NCBI GenBank assembly: GCA_008017255.1
Contig: SSHD01000060.1
Span: 1-13,825, forward strand
Length of the DNA stretch: 13,825 nt
Direction: 5' to 3'
Origin: Acinetobacter sp.
GTDB taxonomy: Bacteria; Pseudomonadota; Gammaproteobacteria; Pseudomonadales; Moraxellaceae
This document shows, piece after piece, positions 1-7,851 of this stretch (its first letter is position 1; every line of letters starts with the position of its first letter). The notes below the pieces were generated by a model. That model was not told the origin of the DNA, made no database searches, and saw only the letters and a list, made by a program, of their open reading frames with translations. The position numbers and the translations under genes were made by a program.

Positions 1-261
1 CCCTTAAGCATGTGGGGTCTACTTGACCAAACTATTAATATTATGGGGCAACAAAGCATTAATGCCGAACTTAAACAGGCGACTGTGGTAATTCAACCCA
101 AGGTCGGACATTTAGGTGTACTCGATTTGAAGTCGAGCAATGAAGCGATTTTAGAAGGCGAAAAAGCCGCTCAAGCGCAAATGCTACAGATTAAAAATGC
201 CATTAGCGCTTTCAAAAAATCTCCAGCGGCATTTAAACCTGCACCAAAAGCCAAGTTCTAA
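1..261 (+). CDS. Patatin-like phospholipase family protein, C-terminal end (5' end outside window)
   Basis: The reading frame is open from the first base (P-L-S-M...) to a TAA at 259-261, giving the last 86 residues of a larger protein. The visible part has the tail pattern of bacterial RssA/NTE-type patatin proteins: a helix with 'MWGLLDQTINIMGQQ', then 'ELKQATVVIQPKVGHLGVLDLKS', then 'AILEGEKAAQAQM', and a short Pro/Lys/Ala-rich C-terminus. In this family the nucleophile elbow (GxSxG) and the DG catalytic aspartate lie further upstream and are not visible here, so lipase activity cannot be judged. The family hydrolyses acyl esters of phospholipids, usually at the inner face of the envelope. 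The next gene on the same strand begins about 170 bp downstream. The family assignment rests on the tail alone. Confidence 0.6.
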   Translation, partial: PLSMWGLLDQTINIMGQQSINAELKQATVVIQPKVGHLGVLDLKSSNEAILEGEKAAQAQMLQIKNAISAFKKSPAAFKPAPKAKF

Positions 262-429
262 ACTGCTGGCGCATGGGTTGCTATTTGTACAACAACGGCA
301 AGATTTTTTGCAACCCTTGCCCTCAATTCCAAAAAAACAATCTTTTTATATTCATCAAGATAATCATCTGCTACAGTGCAAATGCTGAATATTTTTTCAG
401 CGCTTACACTTCTATCATGCGAGCAATCT

Positions 430-891
430 ATGGAATTTGTAGTTGAACCTTGGCACTGGTTTGTATTAGGGATTTTACTCATTCTTTCGGAATTAATTTT
501 GCCTGCTTTTGCCGCCTTATGGTTTGGTATTGCAGCAATCATGGTGTGTATTTTACTGTGGTTGTTCCCAATGATGGGCTTTACCACTCAAGTTGTGACT
601 TGGGCAATTTTATCTATTTTATGTACGATTACTTGGTTCAAATTTATCAAACCACTTTCTATTGATAAGACCAAAGCTGGACTCTCACGTGAAGCAACCA
701 TTGGTCAGGTCGGTATGGTCATTCAAACCGGACTTGAGCATGGACAAGTTATTGTGCGCTTTTCGATGCCTGTTTTAGGGTCTGACGAATGGAATTGCCG
801 TTGTGATGCACCAGTTCAAGTCGGTGATCGCGTTCGCGTGATCGATATTCAGGGTAATGATTTAGTCGTACAACCACATAGCAGTTCATAA
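430..891 (+). CDS. NfeD-like membrane protein (partner of SPFH protein)
   Basis: A 153-residue protein. Its first 75 residues are strongly hydrophobic, with about three membrane segments (roughly 7-27, 29-50 and 53-72). They are followed by a soluble beta-rich domain of about 70 residues ('SREATIGQVGMVIQTG...GDRVRVIDIQGNDLVVQP') typical of the NfeD OB-fold. I chose the ATG at 430 (MEFVVEPWHWFVLG) over the in-frame ATG at 376 because homologous proteins start at this hydrophobic segment and the upstream 18 residues look non-coding. The Shine-Dalgarno is weak. The stop is 19 bp before the SPFH gene, the same arrangement as E. coli ybbJ-qmcA, so the two are probably co-transcribed. NfeD proteins anchor or modulate stomatin/QmcA oligomers in the inner membrane; the exact role is poorly defined. 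This is the short form, without the ClpP-like protease domain of long NfeD proteins. Confidence 0.85.
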   Translation: MEFVVEPWHWFVLGILLILSELILPAFAALWFGIAAIMVCILLWLFPMMGFTTQVVTWAILSILCTITWFKFIKPLSIDKTKAGLSREATIGQVGMVIQTGLEHGQVIVRFSMPVLGSDEWNCRCDAPVQVGDRVRVIDIQGNDLVVQPHSSS

Positions 892-910
892 ACAAAAAGG
901 GGGATTTTCA

Positions 911-1762
911 ATGTCTGTTGCTACTATTATTGTTTTAGCGTTTTTAGCTTTTGTCGGTACAACTATTTTTAAAGGGGTGCGTATCGTACCTCAGGGTTAT
1001 AAATGGATTGTACAGCGTTTGGGTAAATACCATACCACTTTAGGACCAGGCTTAAACTTCGTCATTCCGTATATTGATGAAGTGGCGTATAAAGTCACCA
1101 CCAAAGATATTGTGTTGGACATTCCATCGCAAGAAGTGATTTCAAAAGATAACGCTGTGTTGATTATGAATGCGGTAGCCTATATTAACCTCACCGCGCC
1201 AGAAAAAGCGGTGTATGGTATTGAAAACTATACTTGGGCTATCCAAAACTTGGTACAAACCTCACTGCGTTCAATTGTCGGTGAAATGGACTTAGATGAT
1301 GCTTTATCTTCTCGTGATCATATCAAAGCCAAACTAAAAGCTGCTATTTCAGATGATATTGCTGATTGGGGGATTACCCTAAAAACAGTTGAAATCCAAG
1401 ATATTCAGCCATCAGGCACCATGCAATCTGCCATGGAAGAACAAGCTGCGGCTGAACGCCAACGTCGTGCTGCAGTGACCAAAGCAGATGGTGAAAAACA
1501 GGCGGCTATTTTAAGCGCAGAAGGTCGTTTAGAAGCATCGCGCCGTGATGCAGAAGCACAAGTGGTATTGGCGGAATCTTCAAAGCGTGCCATTGAAATG
1601 GTCACCAGTGCTGTAGGCGATAAAGAAATTCCTGTAGCGTACTTACTGGGTGAGCAATATGTGAAAGCGATGCAAGATTTGTCTAAATCTAGCAACTCTA
1701 AAACAGTGGTCTTACCAGCCGACGTACTCAATGCGATTCGTGGCATTATGGGTAAGCACTAA
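911..1762 (+). CDS. qmcA: SPFH/stomatin-like (paraslipin) membrane protein, QmcA family
   Basis: A 283-residue protein with one N-terminal hydrophobic anchor (about residues 3-20). An SPFH/band-7 domain follows ('VRIVPQGYKWIVQRLGKYHTTLGPGLNFVIPYID', 'DIPSQEVISKDNAVLIMNAVAYI'), running to about residue 175. A charged Ala/Glu/Arg-rich coiled-coil stretch (about 178-225, 'MEEQAAAERQRRAAVTKADGEKQAAIL') comes next, then a C-terminal tail. This is the architecture and length of the bacterial paraslipin/QmcA family, which forms large membrane-bound cages and is a substrate or partner of FtsH-type quality control in E. coli. A strong purine-rich Shine-Dalgarno (AAAAAGGGGG, 901 region) sits ahead of the ATG. 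It forms a two-gene unit with the upstream NfeD-like gene and ends just before a perfect palindromic terminator. Family assignment is firm; the precise cellular role is inferred. Confidence 0.88.
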   Translation: MSVATIIVLAFLAFVGTTIFKGVRIVPQGYKWIVQRLGKYHTTLGPGLNFVIPYIDEVAYKVTTKDIVLDIPSQEVISKDNAVLIMNAVAYINLTAPEKAVYGIENYTWAIQNLVQTSLRSIVGEMDLDDALSSRDHIKAKLKAAISDDIADWGITLKTVEIQDIQPSGTMQSAMEEQAAAERQRRAAVTKADGEKQAAILSAEGRLEASRRDAEAQVVLAESSKRAIEMVTSAVGDKEIPVAYLLGEQYVKAMQDLSKSSNSKTVVLPADVLNAIRGIMGKH

Positions 1763-1778
1763 GTCCTAGCTTATAAAC

Positions 1779-1810
1779 AATAAAGCAGCGATATCGCTGC
1801 TTTATTTTTA
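1779..1810. terminator. Bidirectional rho-independent terminator between qmcA and ispA
   Basis: A perfect 28-base palindrome at 1779-1806 (half site AATAAAGCAGCGAT) is followed by T-rich sequence on the + strand, and by symmetry on the - strand too. It lies between two convergent genes, 16 bp after the qmcA stop and 21 bp before the ispA stop, so it can end both transcripts. Confidence 0.85.
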
Positions 1811-1827
1811 TCTATACCTAGCAAATA

Positions 1828-2739
1828 TCAGCTTTTCCGTGCCAACAAAAACTGCGCAATGGCCACGAGCTCTTTGGCATTTTCCCCAAAATAATCCAAC
1901 GCCTCAAAGGCTTGATCGTGCAAAATTTGCGCATAGGCTTGCGCTTGTTCTAAGCCCATCAGTGCCGGATAAGTCGATTTTTGCACTTGCTGATCTTTAC
2001 CCGCAGTTTTACCTAAAGTTTCGGTACTGGCGGTAATATCCAAAATATCATCTTGCACCTGAAAGGCTAAACCAATGCTCTGACCAAACTGACGCAACTT
2101 TGGAATCGCAATGTCTGTCCCGCTAAAAACGGTCACCGCACCCATCATAATCGAGGCTTGAATCAATGCACCGGTTTTATTGCGGTGAATATATTCCAGT
2201 TCAGTTTGATCGACCTGTTTGCCTTCGGCTTGCAAATCTAACACCTGCCCACAGACCATTTTAGAGCTGGCCGTGGCTAATATTTGCATTTGCTTCAACA
2301 CAATTGCGGCATCTGTACCCTGCCCTTGTTCATCAAACAAGCGACTGGCCAAAACTTCAAATGCCATCGACTGTAAAATATCACCCGCCAACAATGCCGT
2401 ATCTTCACCAAATGCCACATGACAAGTCGGTTGCCCACGGCGCAGCAAATCATTATCCATACATGGCAAATCATCATGTGCCAATGAATAACAATGAATC
2501 AACTCCACCGCTACTGCCGCACGGCGTACCGCAGCAAAATGTGCATTGGATTGTAGTGCCGCCGCCGCGTAACACAATGCAGGACGCACACGTTTACCAC
2601 CGAGCATCACCGCATGGTGCACCGCTGCTTTTAAGGGTTCAGGAATAGAAAATGCAGCCAATGCGGTCAATAAATCTTGTTGAATACGTTGTTGAGCTTG
2701 ATTTAGAACATCCGCATTAACTTGAGAAATAGATGACAC
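1828..2739 (-). CDS. ispA: Geranyl/farnesyl diphosphate synthase
   Basis: A 303-residue trans-isoprenyl diphosphate synthase that condenses DMAPP or GPP with IPP to make farnesyl diphosphate, the precursor of undecaprenyl carriers and quinone side chains. The first aspartate-rich motif is DDLPCMD (89-95), with the two-residue insertion typical of bacterial FPP synthases. The second is DDILD (230-234). GGKRVRPAL (47-55) is the IPP-binding segment, and KTG (188-190) and the conserved FQxQDD context are also present. The 'YSLAHDD' context before the first motif resembles farnesyl-type (short-chain) enzymes. The start is GTG at 2737-2739, preceded by GAGGCGA as Shine-Dalgarno; no better in-frame ATG lies nearby. 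The gene is convergent with qmcA. In many bacteria ispA sits between xseB and dxs; neither is next to it here. Confidence 0.93.
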   Translation of the reverse strand: MSSISQVNADVLNQAQQRIQQDLLTALAAFSIPEPLKAAVHHAVMLGGKRVRPALCYAAAALQSNAHFAAVRRAAVAVELIHCYSLAHDDLPCMDNDLLRRGQPTCHVAFGEDTALLAGDILQSMAFEVLASRLFDEQGQGTDAAIVLKQMQILATASSKMVCGQVLDLQAEGKQVDQTELEYIHRNKTGALIQASIMMGAVTVFSGTDIAIPKLRQFGQSIGLAFQVQDDILDITASTETLGKTAGKDQQVQKSTYPALMGLEQAQAYAQILHDQAFEALDYFGENAKELVAIAQFLLARKS

Positions 2740-2791
2740 ATTCGCCTCGATAAATCTTAAAGAAAGGATACATTGACAACACTGGTCAGCA

Positions 2792-2826
2792 TGTCGACAT
2801 CATAGCATTATTTGCTGCCAGACCAA
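2792..2826 (-). promoter_or_regulatory. Putative sigma70 promoter of ispA (extended -10)
   Basis: On the - strand, TTGGTC (2821-2826) and TATGAT (2799-2804) are separated by 16 bp, with TG one base before the -10 (TGCTATGAT), an extended -10. Transcription would begin near 2792, leaving a leader of about 50 nt before the GTG start. Prediction by eye. Confidence 0.45.
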
Positions 2827-2921
2827 GCTGGCTATTTTTGTCTTTTGACATAATAGACTTCTTATATCAATCATTTAGCTATGCCTTTTTTGAACCTAGC
2901 ACATGATGTACTTGTGCTAAA

Positions 2922-3031
2922 TGTCATCCACAACCTGCGTAATATATGCAAGATATTGTTTCTGCGATGGAATTAATCAGATGCAAGAATGGAACCTTGC
3001 GGGGCTTTAGCCGCCCCTCATGTGGATGACA
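2922..3031. repeat. Inverted repeat pair with 11-bp perfect arms (possible miniature element)
   Basis: TGTCATCCACA at 2922-2932 is repeated in inverse orientation as TGTGGATGACA at 3021-3031, enclosing 88 bp that end in a GGGGC/GCCCC hairpin. No ORF lies between the arms. No target-site duplication is evident. It could be a MITE-like relic or a structured RNA; neither is proven. Confidence 0.5.
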
Positions 3032-3041
3032 AATGCCTTTG

Positions 3042-3067
3042 GTTACTTTGGGCGAAACCAAAGTAAC
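3042..3067. repeat. Perfect hairpin, 10-bp arms, loop GCGAAA
   Basis: GTTACTTTGG (3042-3051) and CCAAAGTAAC (3058-3067) are exact inverse copies around a 6-nt GCGAAA loop. The 'GGTTACTTTGG...CCAAAGTAAC' type of hairpin is one I associate with dispersed repeats in several gammaproteobacteria. There is no T tract, so it is not an obvious terminator. Confidence 0.6.
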
Positions 3068-3183
3068 AAAACAAACTCCAACTATTTGATTTTAACAGTA
3101 AGACTCCGTCGTGAATGTTCAAAAATTAAGAAATTTTCAACAAGGCATTGCCAAACGGAGGCTTTTGAACTTAAAACCCAAAG

Positions 3184-3238
3184 CCCCCTTCTCTAAATCT
3201 CCCTCCGAGGAGCGGCAATAGCTCCGCAAGGGAGACTT
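3184..3238. repeat. REP-like palindromic repeat, copy 1 (cf. 11280-11318)
   Basis: The hairpin has arms TCTCCCT (3198-3204) / AGGGAGA (3229-3235) and an inner stem GGAGC/GCTCC (3209-3213 / 3221-3225). Its edges, CTCTAAATCTCCC on the left and GGGAGACTTCAA on the right, recur at 11283-11317 near hemB. This indicates two members of one dispersed repeat family. Confidence 0.65.
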
Positions 3239-3269
3239 CAATGCAAAAACCTACATTTAAACTGATGAC

Positions 3270-4457
3270 TTAAAAACTATCCGCCGGTACACGTACCCAA
3301 CCTTCCATCAATACACGTGCACTACGGCTCATTATGGCTTTTTTAACCACCCATTTATTTGCAATCAGTTCCGCTTGCGCACCCACTCGCAAAGTCCCCG
3401 ATGGATGACCAAAACGCACCGCTTCACGCTCACCACCACCTGCTGCCAAATTCACCAAAGTACCAGGTATGGCAGCAGCCGTACCAATGGCGACCGCAGC
3501 GGTGCCCATCATGGCATGGTGTAATTTACCCATAGACAGTGCACGTACCAATAAATCTACCTCTGCCGCCGCAACTGCTTTACCGCTTGAAGAGGTATAA
3601 CTTTTCGGTGCCGATACAAAAGCAATTTTAGGGGTATGCTGACGTGCTGCGGCTTCAGAAATATCTTTAATCAAGCCCATTTGCACAGCACCATAAGCAC
3701 GGATTTTTTCAAAACGTGCTAACGCCGCTGCATCACTATTAATATGCTCTTGCAGCTCTGTGCCTTGGTAGCCAATGGCTTCGGCATTGAGGAAAATAGT
3801 GGGAATACCGGCATTAATAAAAGTCGCTTGGAACGTACCAACATCGGGTACATGCAGTTCATCGACCAAGTTGCCTGTAGGGAACATATCGCCGCCGTCT
3901 TCACCGTCATCGGCAGGGTCTAAAAATTCAATTTGCACTTCGGCAGCAGGAAAAGTCACGCCATCTAACTCGAAATCGCCAGTTTCTTGCACTTGACCAT
4001 TTGTCACTGGCACATGGGCAATAATAGTTTTTTGAATATTTCTTTGCCAAATACGCACCGTGCAAATACCATTTTCAGGAATACGTTCTGCATTTACTAA
4101 ACCATTGCTAATGGCAAATGAACCTACCGCTGCGGTGAGATTGCCACAGTTGCCACTCCAGTCCACTACCGCCTGATCAATTGGCACCTGTCCAAACAAA
4201 TAATCGACATCGTGTTCAGGCTGCGAACTTTTGGCCAAAATCACGGTTTTACTGGTACTTGAGCTTGCCCCCCCCATACCATCAATTTGTTTTCCATACG
4301 GGTCTGGGCTACCAATCACACGTAATAACAGTTGATCGCGCGCCTGACCTGCCACTTGCGCCGCTGCTGGCAAATCATCCAATTTAAAAAACACCCCTTT
4401 ACTGGTGCCGCCACGCATGTAGGTTGCAGGGACTTTAATTTGTGGTACTGCGCTCAT
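3270..4457 (-). CDS. prpF: 2-methylaconitate cis-trans isomerase PrpF
   Basis: A 395-residue PrpF-family isomerase. It works with AcnD in the 2-methylcitrate cycle, isomerising 2-methylaconitate during propionate breakdown in the cytoplasm. Hallmarks are 'ATYMRGGTSKGVFF' (11-24), 'IGSPDPYGKQIDGMGGASSSTSK' with Lys70, 'DWSGNCGNLTAAVG' with Cys104, and 'MGKLHHAMMGTAAVAIGTAAAIPG'. Lys70 and Cys104 align with the lysine and cysteine discussed as active-site residues in the Shewanella PrpF structure. I chose the ATG at 4457 (MSAVPQIKVP), preceded by AAGGAT, over a 34-residue upstream extension with no family similarity. Its usual partners prpB, prpC, acnD and prpR are not adjacent: a permease diverges upstream and repeats lie downstream, so this copy is detached from a prp operon. 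Related tautomerases (GalD/oxalomesaconate) exist, but the sequence reads as true PrpF. Confidence 0.9.
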   Translation of the reverse strand: MSAVPQIKVPATYMRGGTSKGVFFKLDDLPAAAQVAGQARDQLLLRVIGSPDPYGKQIDGMGGASSSTSKTVILAKSSQPEHDVDYLFGQVPIDQAVVDWSGNCGNLTAAVGSFAISNGLVNAERIPENGICTVRIWQRNIQKTIIAHVPVTNGQVQETGDFELDGVTFPAAEVQIEFLDPADDGEDGGDMFPTGNLVDELHVPDVGTFQATFINAGIPTIFLNAEAIGYQGTELQEHINSDAAALARFEKIRAYGAVQMGLIKDISEAAARQHTPKIAFVSAPKSYTSSSGKAVAAAEVDLLVRALSMGKLHHAMMGTAAVAIGTAAAIPGTLVNLAAGGGEREAVRFGHPSGTLRVGAQAELIANKWVVKKAIMSRSARVLMEGWVRVPADSF

Positions 4458-4508
4458 GTCAATTTTATCCTTTATTTCGTGTGCTAAATGCCGCAAAATT
4501 TGCCTGCT

Positions 4509-4537
4509 ATATTGCGTATAACGCACGGTTTTGACAA
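4509..4537 (-). promoter_or_regulatory. Putative prpF promoter with palindrome in the spacer
   Basis: On the - strand, TTGTCA (4532-4537) and CAATAT (4509-4514) are spaced by 17 bp. The spacer largely coincides with a short palindrome, TGCGT-ATA-ACGCA (4513-4525), that could bind a dimeric regulator. Arms of only 5 bp make the operator suggestion weak. Confidence 0.35.
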
Positions 4538-4658
4538 GAGCCGTAATGCCAATAACCAAAACTCAAACAACAAAGCCTTGCTTGATCTTTACCCTGACTA
4601 GGCTAAAATCTTGCTTTCTATTCGAATAATCTTGCAATTTTTTGTTGAGCGCTGCCTT

Positions 4659-6023
4659 TTGAATAACAATACTTCGACTCTCCAACGTGGGCTCAAAAAC
4701 CGCCATATTCAACTCATTGCTATGGGTGGTGCAATTGGTACTGGCTTATTTTTAGGTTCTGCCCAAGTCATACAAGCGGCGGGACCGTCAATTATTTTAG
4801 GTTATGCCATCGGCGGTTTTATTGCCTTTTTAATTATGCGCCAACTCGGTGAAATGATTGTGGAAGAACCTGTGGCGGGTTCTTTCAGCCATTTTGCATT
4901 TCAATACTGGGGCAAATTCCCGGGCTTTCTCTCGGGTTGGAACTATTGGGTGCTGTATATATTGGTCGCCATGAGCGAGCTGACCGCCGTGGCGAAATAT
5001 ATCCATTATTGGTGGCCGCATATTGCTGCATGGCAATCGGTGTTGTTCTTTTTTATAATAATCACCGCTATAAACCTGACCAATGTAAAATTTTACGGCG
5101 AGTCTGAATTTTGGCTGGCGATTATTAAAGTCGCTGCGGTACTCGCCATGATTGTGTTTGGGTTGTACTTACTATTTACTGCCGATACCAATTCCACTGC
5201 GTCTTTTAGTAACCTGTGGACTCATGGCGGATTTTTCCCCAATGGTTTCGATGGTTTGTTCTATATGTTGGCATTTATTATGTTTGCCTTTGGCGGCATA
5301 GAGCTCATCGGTATGGCAGCTGCCGAAGCAAAAGACCCTAAAGCCACCATTCCTAAAGCCATTAACCAAGTGGTGCTGCGTATTTTAATTTTCTATATTG
5401 GTTCATTAGCGATTTTACTGTCGCTGGTGCCTTGGAATCAGCTCGATTTAGGTGGCTTAGATAAAAGCCCATTTGTAATGATTTTTACCCAAATGGGCAT
5501 AGACTGGGCGGCGCATCTGCTGAATTTTATTATTTTAACCGCAGCACTTTCAGTCTATAACAGCGGTATGTATGCCAATAGCCGTATGCTGTACGGTTTG
5601 GCGCAGCAAGGCAATGCCCCGAAAGTTTTTCGCAGTGTCAATCAACAAGGTGTGCCAGTGGCGGCAGTGTTGCTTTCGGCATTGTTGATTTTTGGTTGCG
5701 TGTTGCTGAACTATTTTATGCCTGAAGATGCCTTAAAACATCTCATGTATATTGTGGTGGGTGCATTGGTTTTGAACTGGGCGATGATTAGTTTGACCCA
5801 TTTAAAATTTAAGCAAATGCTAAAACGTAAACACAAAAGCAGTAGTTTCCCTGCGCTGTGGTCGCCTTGGGGCAACTATTTGGTTTTAGGTTTTATCGGC
5901 ATGGTGTTATACATTATGTGGCAGCAAAACTTTAAAGAATCGGTGTTGATGATTCCAATATGGATTGTGCTGATGTATGGCTTATATCAACTGCTGCACC
6001 GCAATAAAAATGACGAAACCTAA
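4659..6023 (+). CDS. Amino-acid permease, APC superfamily (AAT family, ProY/CycA/AnsP-like)
   Basis: A 12-segment inner-membrane amino-acid/H+ symporter of about 454 residues. The N-terminal signature 'LQRGLKNRHIQLIAMGGAIGTGLFLGSA' and 'GPSIILGYAIGGFIAFLIMRQLGEM', then 'EPVAGSFSHFA' and 'FAFGGIELIGMAAAEAKDP', identify the AAT family. Substrate cannot be read from sequence; proline, D-amino acids and aromatic residues are all carried by close relatives. No ATG exists near the conserved N-terminus. The TTG at 4659 (encoding LNNNTSTLQRG) gives the length expected for the family, with a GAG about 9 nt upstream. A more upstream TTG at 4611 in the same frame would add 16 residues. The gene diverges from prpF and ends at a strong terminator shared with arsH. 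Confidence 0.85.
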   Translation: MNNNTSTLQRGLKNRHIQLIAMGGAIGTGLFLGSAQVIQAAGPSIILGYAIGGFIAFLIMRQLGEMIVEEPVAGSFSHFAFQYWGKFPGFLSGWNYWVLYILVAMSELTAVAKYIHYWWPHIAAWQSVLFFFIIITAINLTNVKFYGESEFWLAIIKVAAVLAMIVFGLYLLFTADTNSTASFSNLWTHGGFFPNGFDGLFYMLAFIMFAFGGIELIGMAAAEAKDPKATIPKAINQVVLRILIFYIGSLAILLSLVPWNQLDLGGLDKSPFVMIFTQMGIDWAAHLLNFIILTAALSVYNSGMYANSRMLYGLAQQGNAPKVFRSVNQQGVPVAAVLLSALLIFGCVLLNYFMPEDALKHLMYIVVGALVLNWAMISLTHLKFKQMLKRKHKSSSFPALWSPWGNYLVLGFIGMVLYIMWQQNFKESVLMIPIWIVLMYGLYQLLHRNKNDET

Positions 6024-6072
6024 CGCTTAAAACTCCCCCCAACCATTCGATTGGGGGTTTTAGTTTTAAGCG
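6024..6072. terminator. Bidirectional terminator between permease and arsH
   Basis: The inner stem is CCCCCAA (6036-6042) / TTGGGGG (6051-6057), followed by TTTTAGTTTT. Outside it is a second perfect 11-bp arm pair, CGCTTAAAACT (6024-6034) / AGTTTTAAGCG (6062-6072). The A- and T-rich flanks give a U tract in both directions, fitting its place between convergent genes. Confidence 0.85.
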
Positions 6073-6090
6073 CTCATCGTTTTGCCGTGT

Positions 6091-6795
6091 TTAGTCACTG
6101 CGCTGATTGACCCGTTTCGACAGTTCTTCTGCCGATTCTTTACGTTCCGAATAGCGGTCGGTTAAATACTGACTTTGCCCACGCGTGAGCAAGGTGAACT
6201 TATATAGTTCTTCCATTACATCCACAACACGGTCATAAAATGCCGATGGCTTCATACTGCCATCTTCTTCAAATTCTAAAAATGCTTTAGGAATAGAAGA
6301 CTGATTTGGAATGGTAATCATACGCATCCAACGTCCTAAAATCCGCATTTGATTGACACTATTAAAAGACTGCGAACCGCCGCTGACTTGCATCAGCGCC
6401 AGTGTTTTGCCTTGCGTGGCACGAATCGCCCCGCCTGCCAGTGGTATCCAGTCTATCTGCGATTTAAAAATCGAACTCATTGAGCCATGCCGCTCTGGTG
6501 AACACCACACCATGCCTTCCGACCATGCCAAAAGTTCATGCAGCTCTTGCACTTTGGCATGCGTGGTATCGGCATCTTCAGGTAAAGGCAAACCTTTGGG
6601 ATGAAAAATTTTTACCTCTGCACCCAAGTATTGCAAAATTCGCCCTGCTTCCATTACCGCTAAGCGGCTATAGGAACGCTCACGGTTTGAACCATAGAGC
6701 AGCAAAATACGTGGTGCATGCTGCAACTGTTGAACCTGAACTTGCTCAACAGTCGGCTGAGTGAGCAGCTTGGTGTCTAAATTGTCCAGCGTCAT
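6091..6795 (-). CDS. arsH: ArsH, NADPH-dependent FMN reductase / organoarsenical oxidase
   Basis: A 234-residue flavodoxin-like protein of the ArsH family, which oxidises trivalent organoarsenicals such as methylarsenite to less toxic pentavalent forms using FMN and NADPH. '[15 protein letters not shown]' (31-45) is the FMN phosphate-binding loop. '[23 protein letters not shown]' (97-119) is the second family signature. The C-terminus '[22 protein letters not shown]' is also ArsH-typical. The ATG at 6795 ([11 protein letters not shown]) has GTGGGGC just upstream. The frame stays open for 20 more codons, but that extension would overlap acr3 and lacks family similarity. It is the last gene of the ars operon, 13 bp after acr3, and ends before the shared terminator. 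Confidence 0.92.
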   Translation of the reverse strand: MTLDNLDTKLLTQPTVEQVQVQQLQHAPRILLLYGSNRERSYSRLAVMEAGRILQYLGAEVKIFHPKGLPLPEDADTTHAKVQELHELLAWSEGMVWCSPERHGSMSSIFKSQIDWIPLAGGAIRATQGKTLALMQVSGGSQSFNSVNQMRILGRWMRMITIPNQSSIPKAFLEFEEDGSMKPSAFYDRVVDVMEELYKFTLLTRGQSQYLTDRYSERKESAEELSKRVNQRSD

Positions 6796-6808
6796 ACGTT
6801 GCCCCACT

Positions 6809-7840
6809 TTAAAAATATTTCTTTCTGAGCCATAACGACACCCCCACCAAAGCAACTAACAATGGCACTTCCACCAAAGGTCCAATCACCGTTGCAAATG
6901 CCACAGGGGACGCTAAACCGAAAGTTGCAATTGCCACCGCCAGCGACAATTCAAAATTATTACCTGCTGCGGTAAAAGAAATGGCTGCTGTTTTAGGGTA
7001 GTTATTGCCCATCCATTTACTCATAAAAAAGCTAATGAAAAACATCACCACAAAGTAAATGGTCAGTGGAATGGCAATCCGCAATACATCCAGCGGCAAG
7101 CTCACTACATCACTCCCTTTTAAGCTAAACATCGCCACAATGGTAAACAGTAAAGCCAACAAACTTAAAGGGCTGATTTTTGGTAAAAACTGCTTGTGGT
7201 ACCACTCTAAACCTTTAGCTTTCACCAACACCAAGCGTGTGAGAAAACCCATTAAAAATGGAATCCCTAAATACACCAACACCGCATGGGTAATAGTCCA
7301 AAAATCGACCTGTATCACCTGCCCTGCAATCCCGAAATACGGCGGTAAAAAGGTTAGGAACAGCCAAGCATAGCTACTAAAGAATAGAATTTGGAAAATA
7401 CTGTTAAATGCCACCAAAGCCGCAACGTATTGGTTATCGCCACAGGCTAAACCATTCCACACCAAAACCATCGCAATACAGCGTGCTAGACCAATTAAAA
7501 TCAAACCAGTCATGTATTCTGGGTAGCTATGCAAAAAAATAATTGCCAAAGCAAACATCAGCACTGGAGCAATTATCCAGTTTTGCACTAAGGATAACGT
7601 TAAAGTTCGTTTGTCTTTAAATACTTCAGGCAAGGCGGCATAATCAACTTTTGCCAACGGCGGATACATCATTAAAATTAAGCCAATCGCAATGGGGATA
7701 TTGACCGAACCCACACTCATTTTGTCCAAAGCGACTGAAGCCTGCGGAAAAAATACGCCTATGGCAATGCCTAACGCCATGGCAATAAAAATCCACAGCG
7801 TTAGGTTACGGTCTAAAAAGGAGAGTTTTTGCTGAGCCAT
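6809..7840 (-). CDS. acr3: Arsenite efflux transporter Acr3
   Basis: A 343-residue, roughly 10-segment inner-membrane carrier of the Acr3 (BART superfamily) type, which exports arsenite using the proton motive force. Signatures are '[20 protein letters not shown]' (9-28), '[18 protein letters not shown]' (58-74), '[24 protein letters not shown]' with the conserved Cys121, and '[18 protein letters not shown]' plus '[13 protein letters not shown]' near the C-terminus. It is not related to the ArsB antiporter family, although Acr3 genes are often labelled arsB. It starts 11 bp after the LMW-type arsC and is followed 13 bp later by arsH, so it is translated from the same polycistronic message. 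Confidence 0.93.
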   Translation of the reverse strand: MAQQKLSFLDRNLTLWIFIAMALGIAIGVFFPQASVALDKMSVGSVNIPIAIGLILMMYPPLAKVDYAALPEVFKDKRTLTLSLVQNWIIAPVLMFALAIIFLHSYPEYMTGLILIGLARCIAMVLVWNGLACGDNQYVAALVAFNSIFQILFFSSYAWLFLTFLPPYFGIAGQVIQVDFWTITHAVLVYLGIPFLMGFLTRLVLVKAKGLEWYHKQFLPKISPLSLLALLFTIVAMFSLKGSDVVSLPLDVLRIAIPLTIYFVVMFFISFFMSKWMGNNYPKTAAISFTAAGNNFELSLAVAIATFGLASPVAFATVIGPLVEVPLLVALVGVSLWLRKKYF

Positions 7841-7851
7841 ACTGTTCTCAA

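Larger units (their letters stand above)
2740..3269. other. Gene-free block between ispA and prpF, dense in inverted repeats
   Basis: No credible ORF is present on either strand. The ispA promoter lies at the left end. From 2897 to 3235 there is a succession of perfect inverted repeats: 7-bp arms at 2897-2903/2913-2919; 11-bp arms at 2922-2932/3021-3031; GGGGC/GCCCC at 3001-3005/3013-3017; 10-bp arms at 3042-3051/3058-3067; 6-bp and 8-bp arms at 3104-3109/3155-3160 and 3117-3124/3163-3170; and a REP-like hairpin at 3198-3235. It looks like a landing zone of small repetitive elements. Confidence 0.7.

Noticed and set aside
275..316. Hairpin GGGTTGC/GCAACCC after the patatin gene as a terminator
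   Set aside because: 28-nt loop and no T tract following; too weak to call, although it overlaps a second GGCAAG/CTTGCC pair.
258..587. 109-residue - strand ORF across the patatin-nfeD gap
   Set aside because: It runs antisense into the well-supported nfeD-like gene, and its composition is not protein-like for this genome.
1405..1746. 113-residue - strand ORF opposite qmcA
   Set aside because: Antisense shadow of the Ala-rich coiled-coil coding region.
2304..2648. 114-residue + strand ORF inside ispA
   Set aside because: Shadow of ispA in another frame; His/Pro-rich nonsense.
6796..6855. N-terminal extension of arsH into acr3
   Set aside because: The added 20 residues overlap the acr3 3' end and have no ArsH similarity; ATG 6795 has a better ribosome site.
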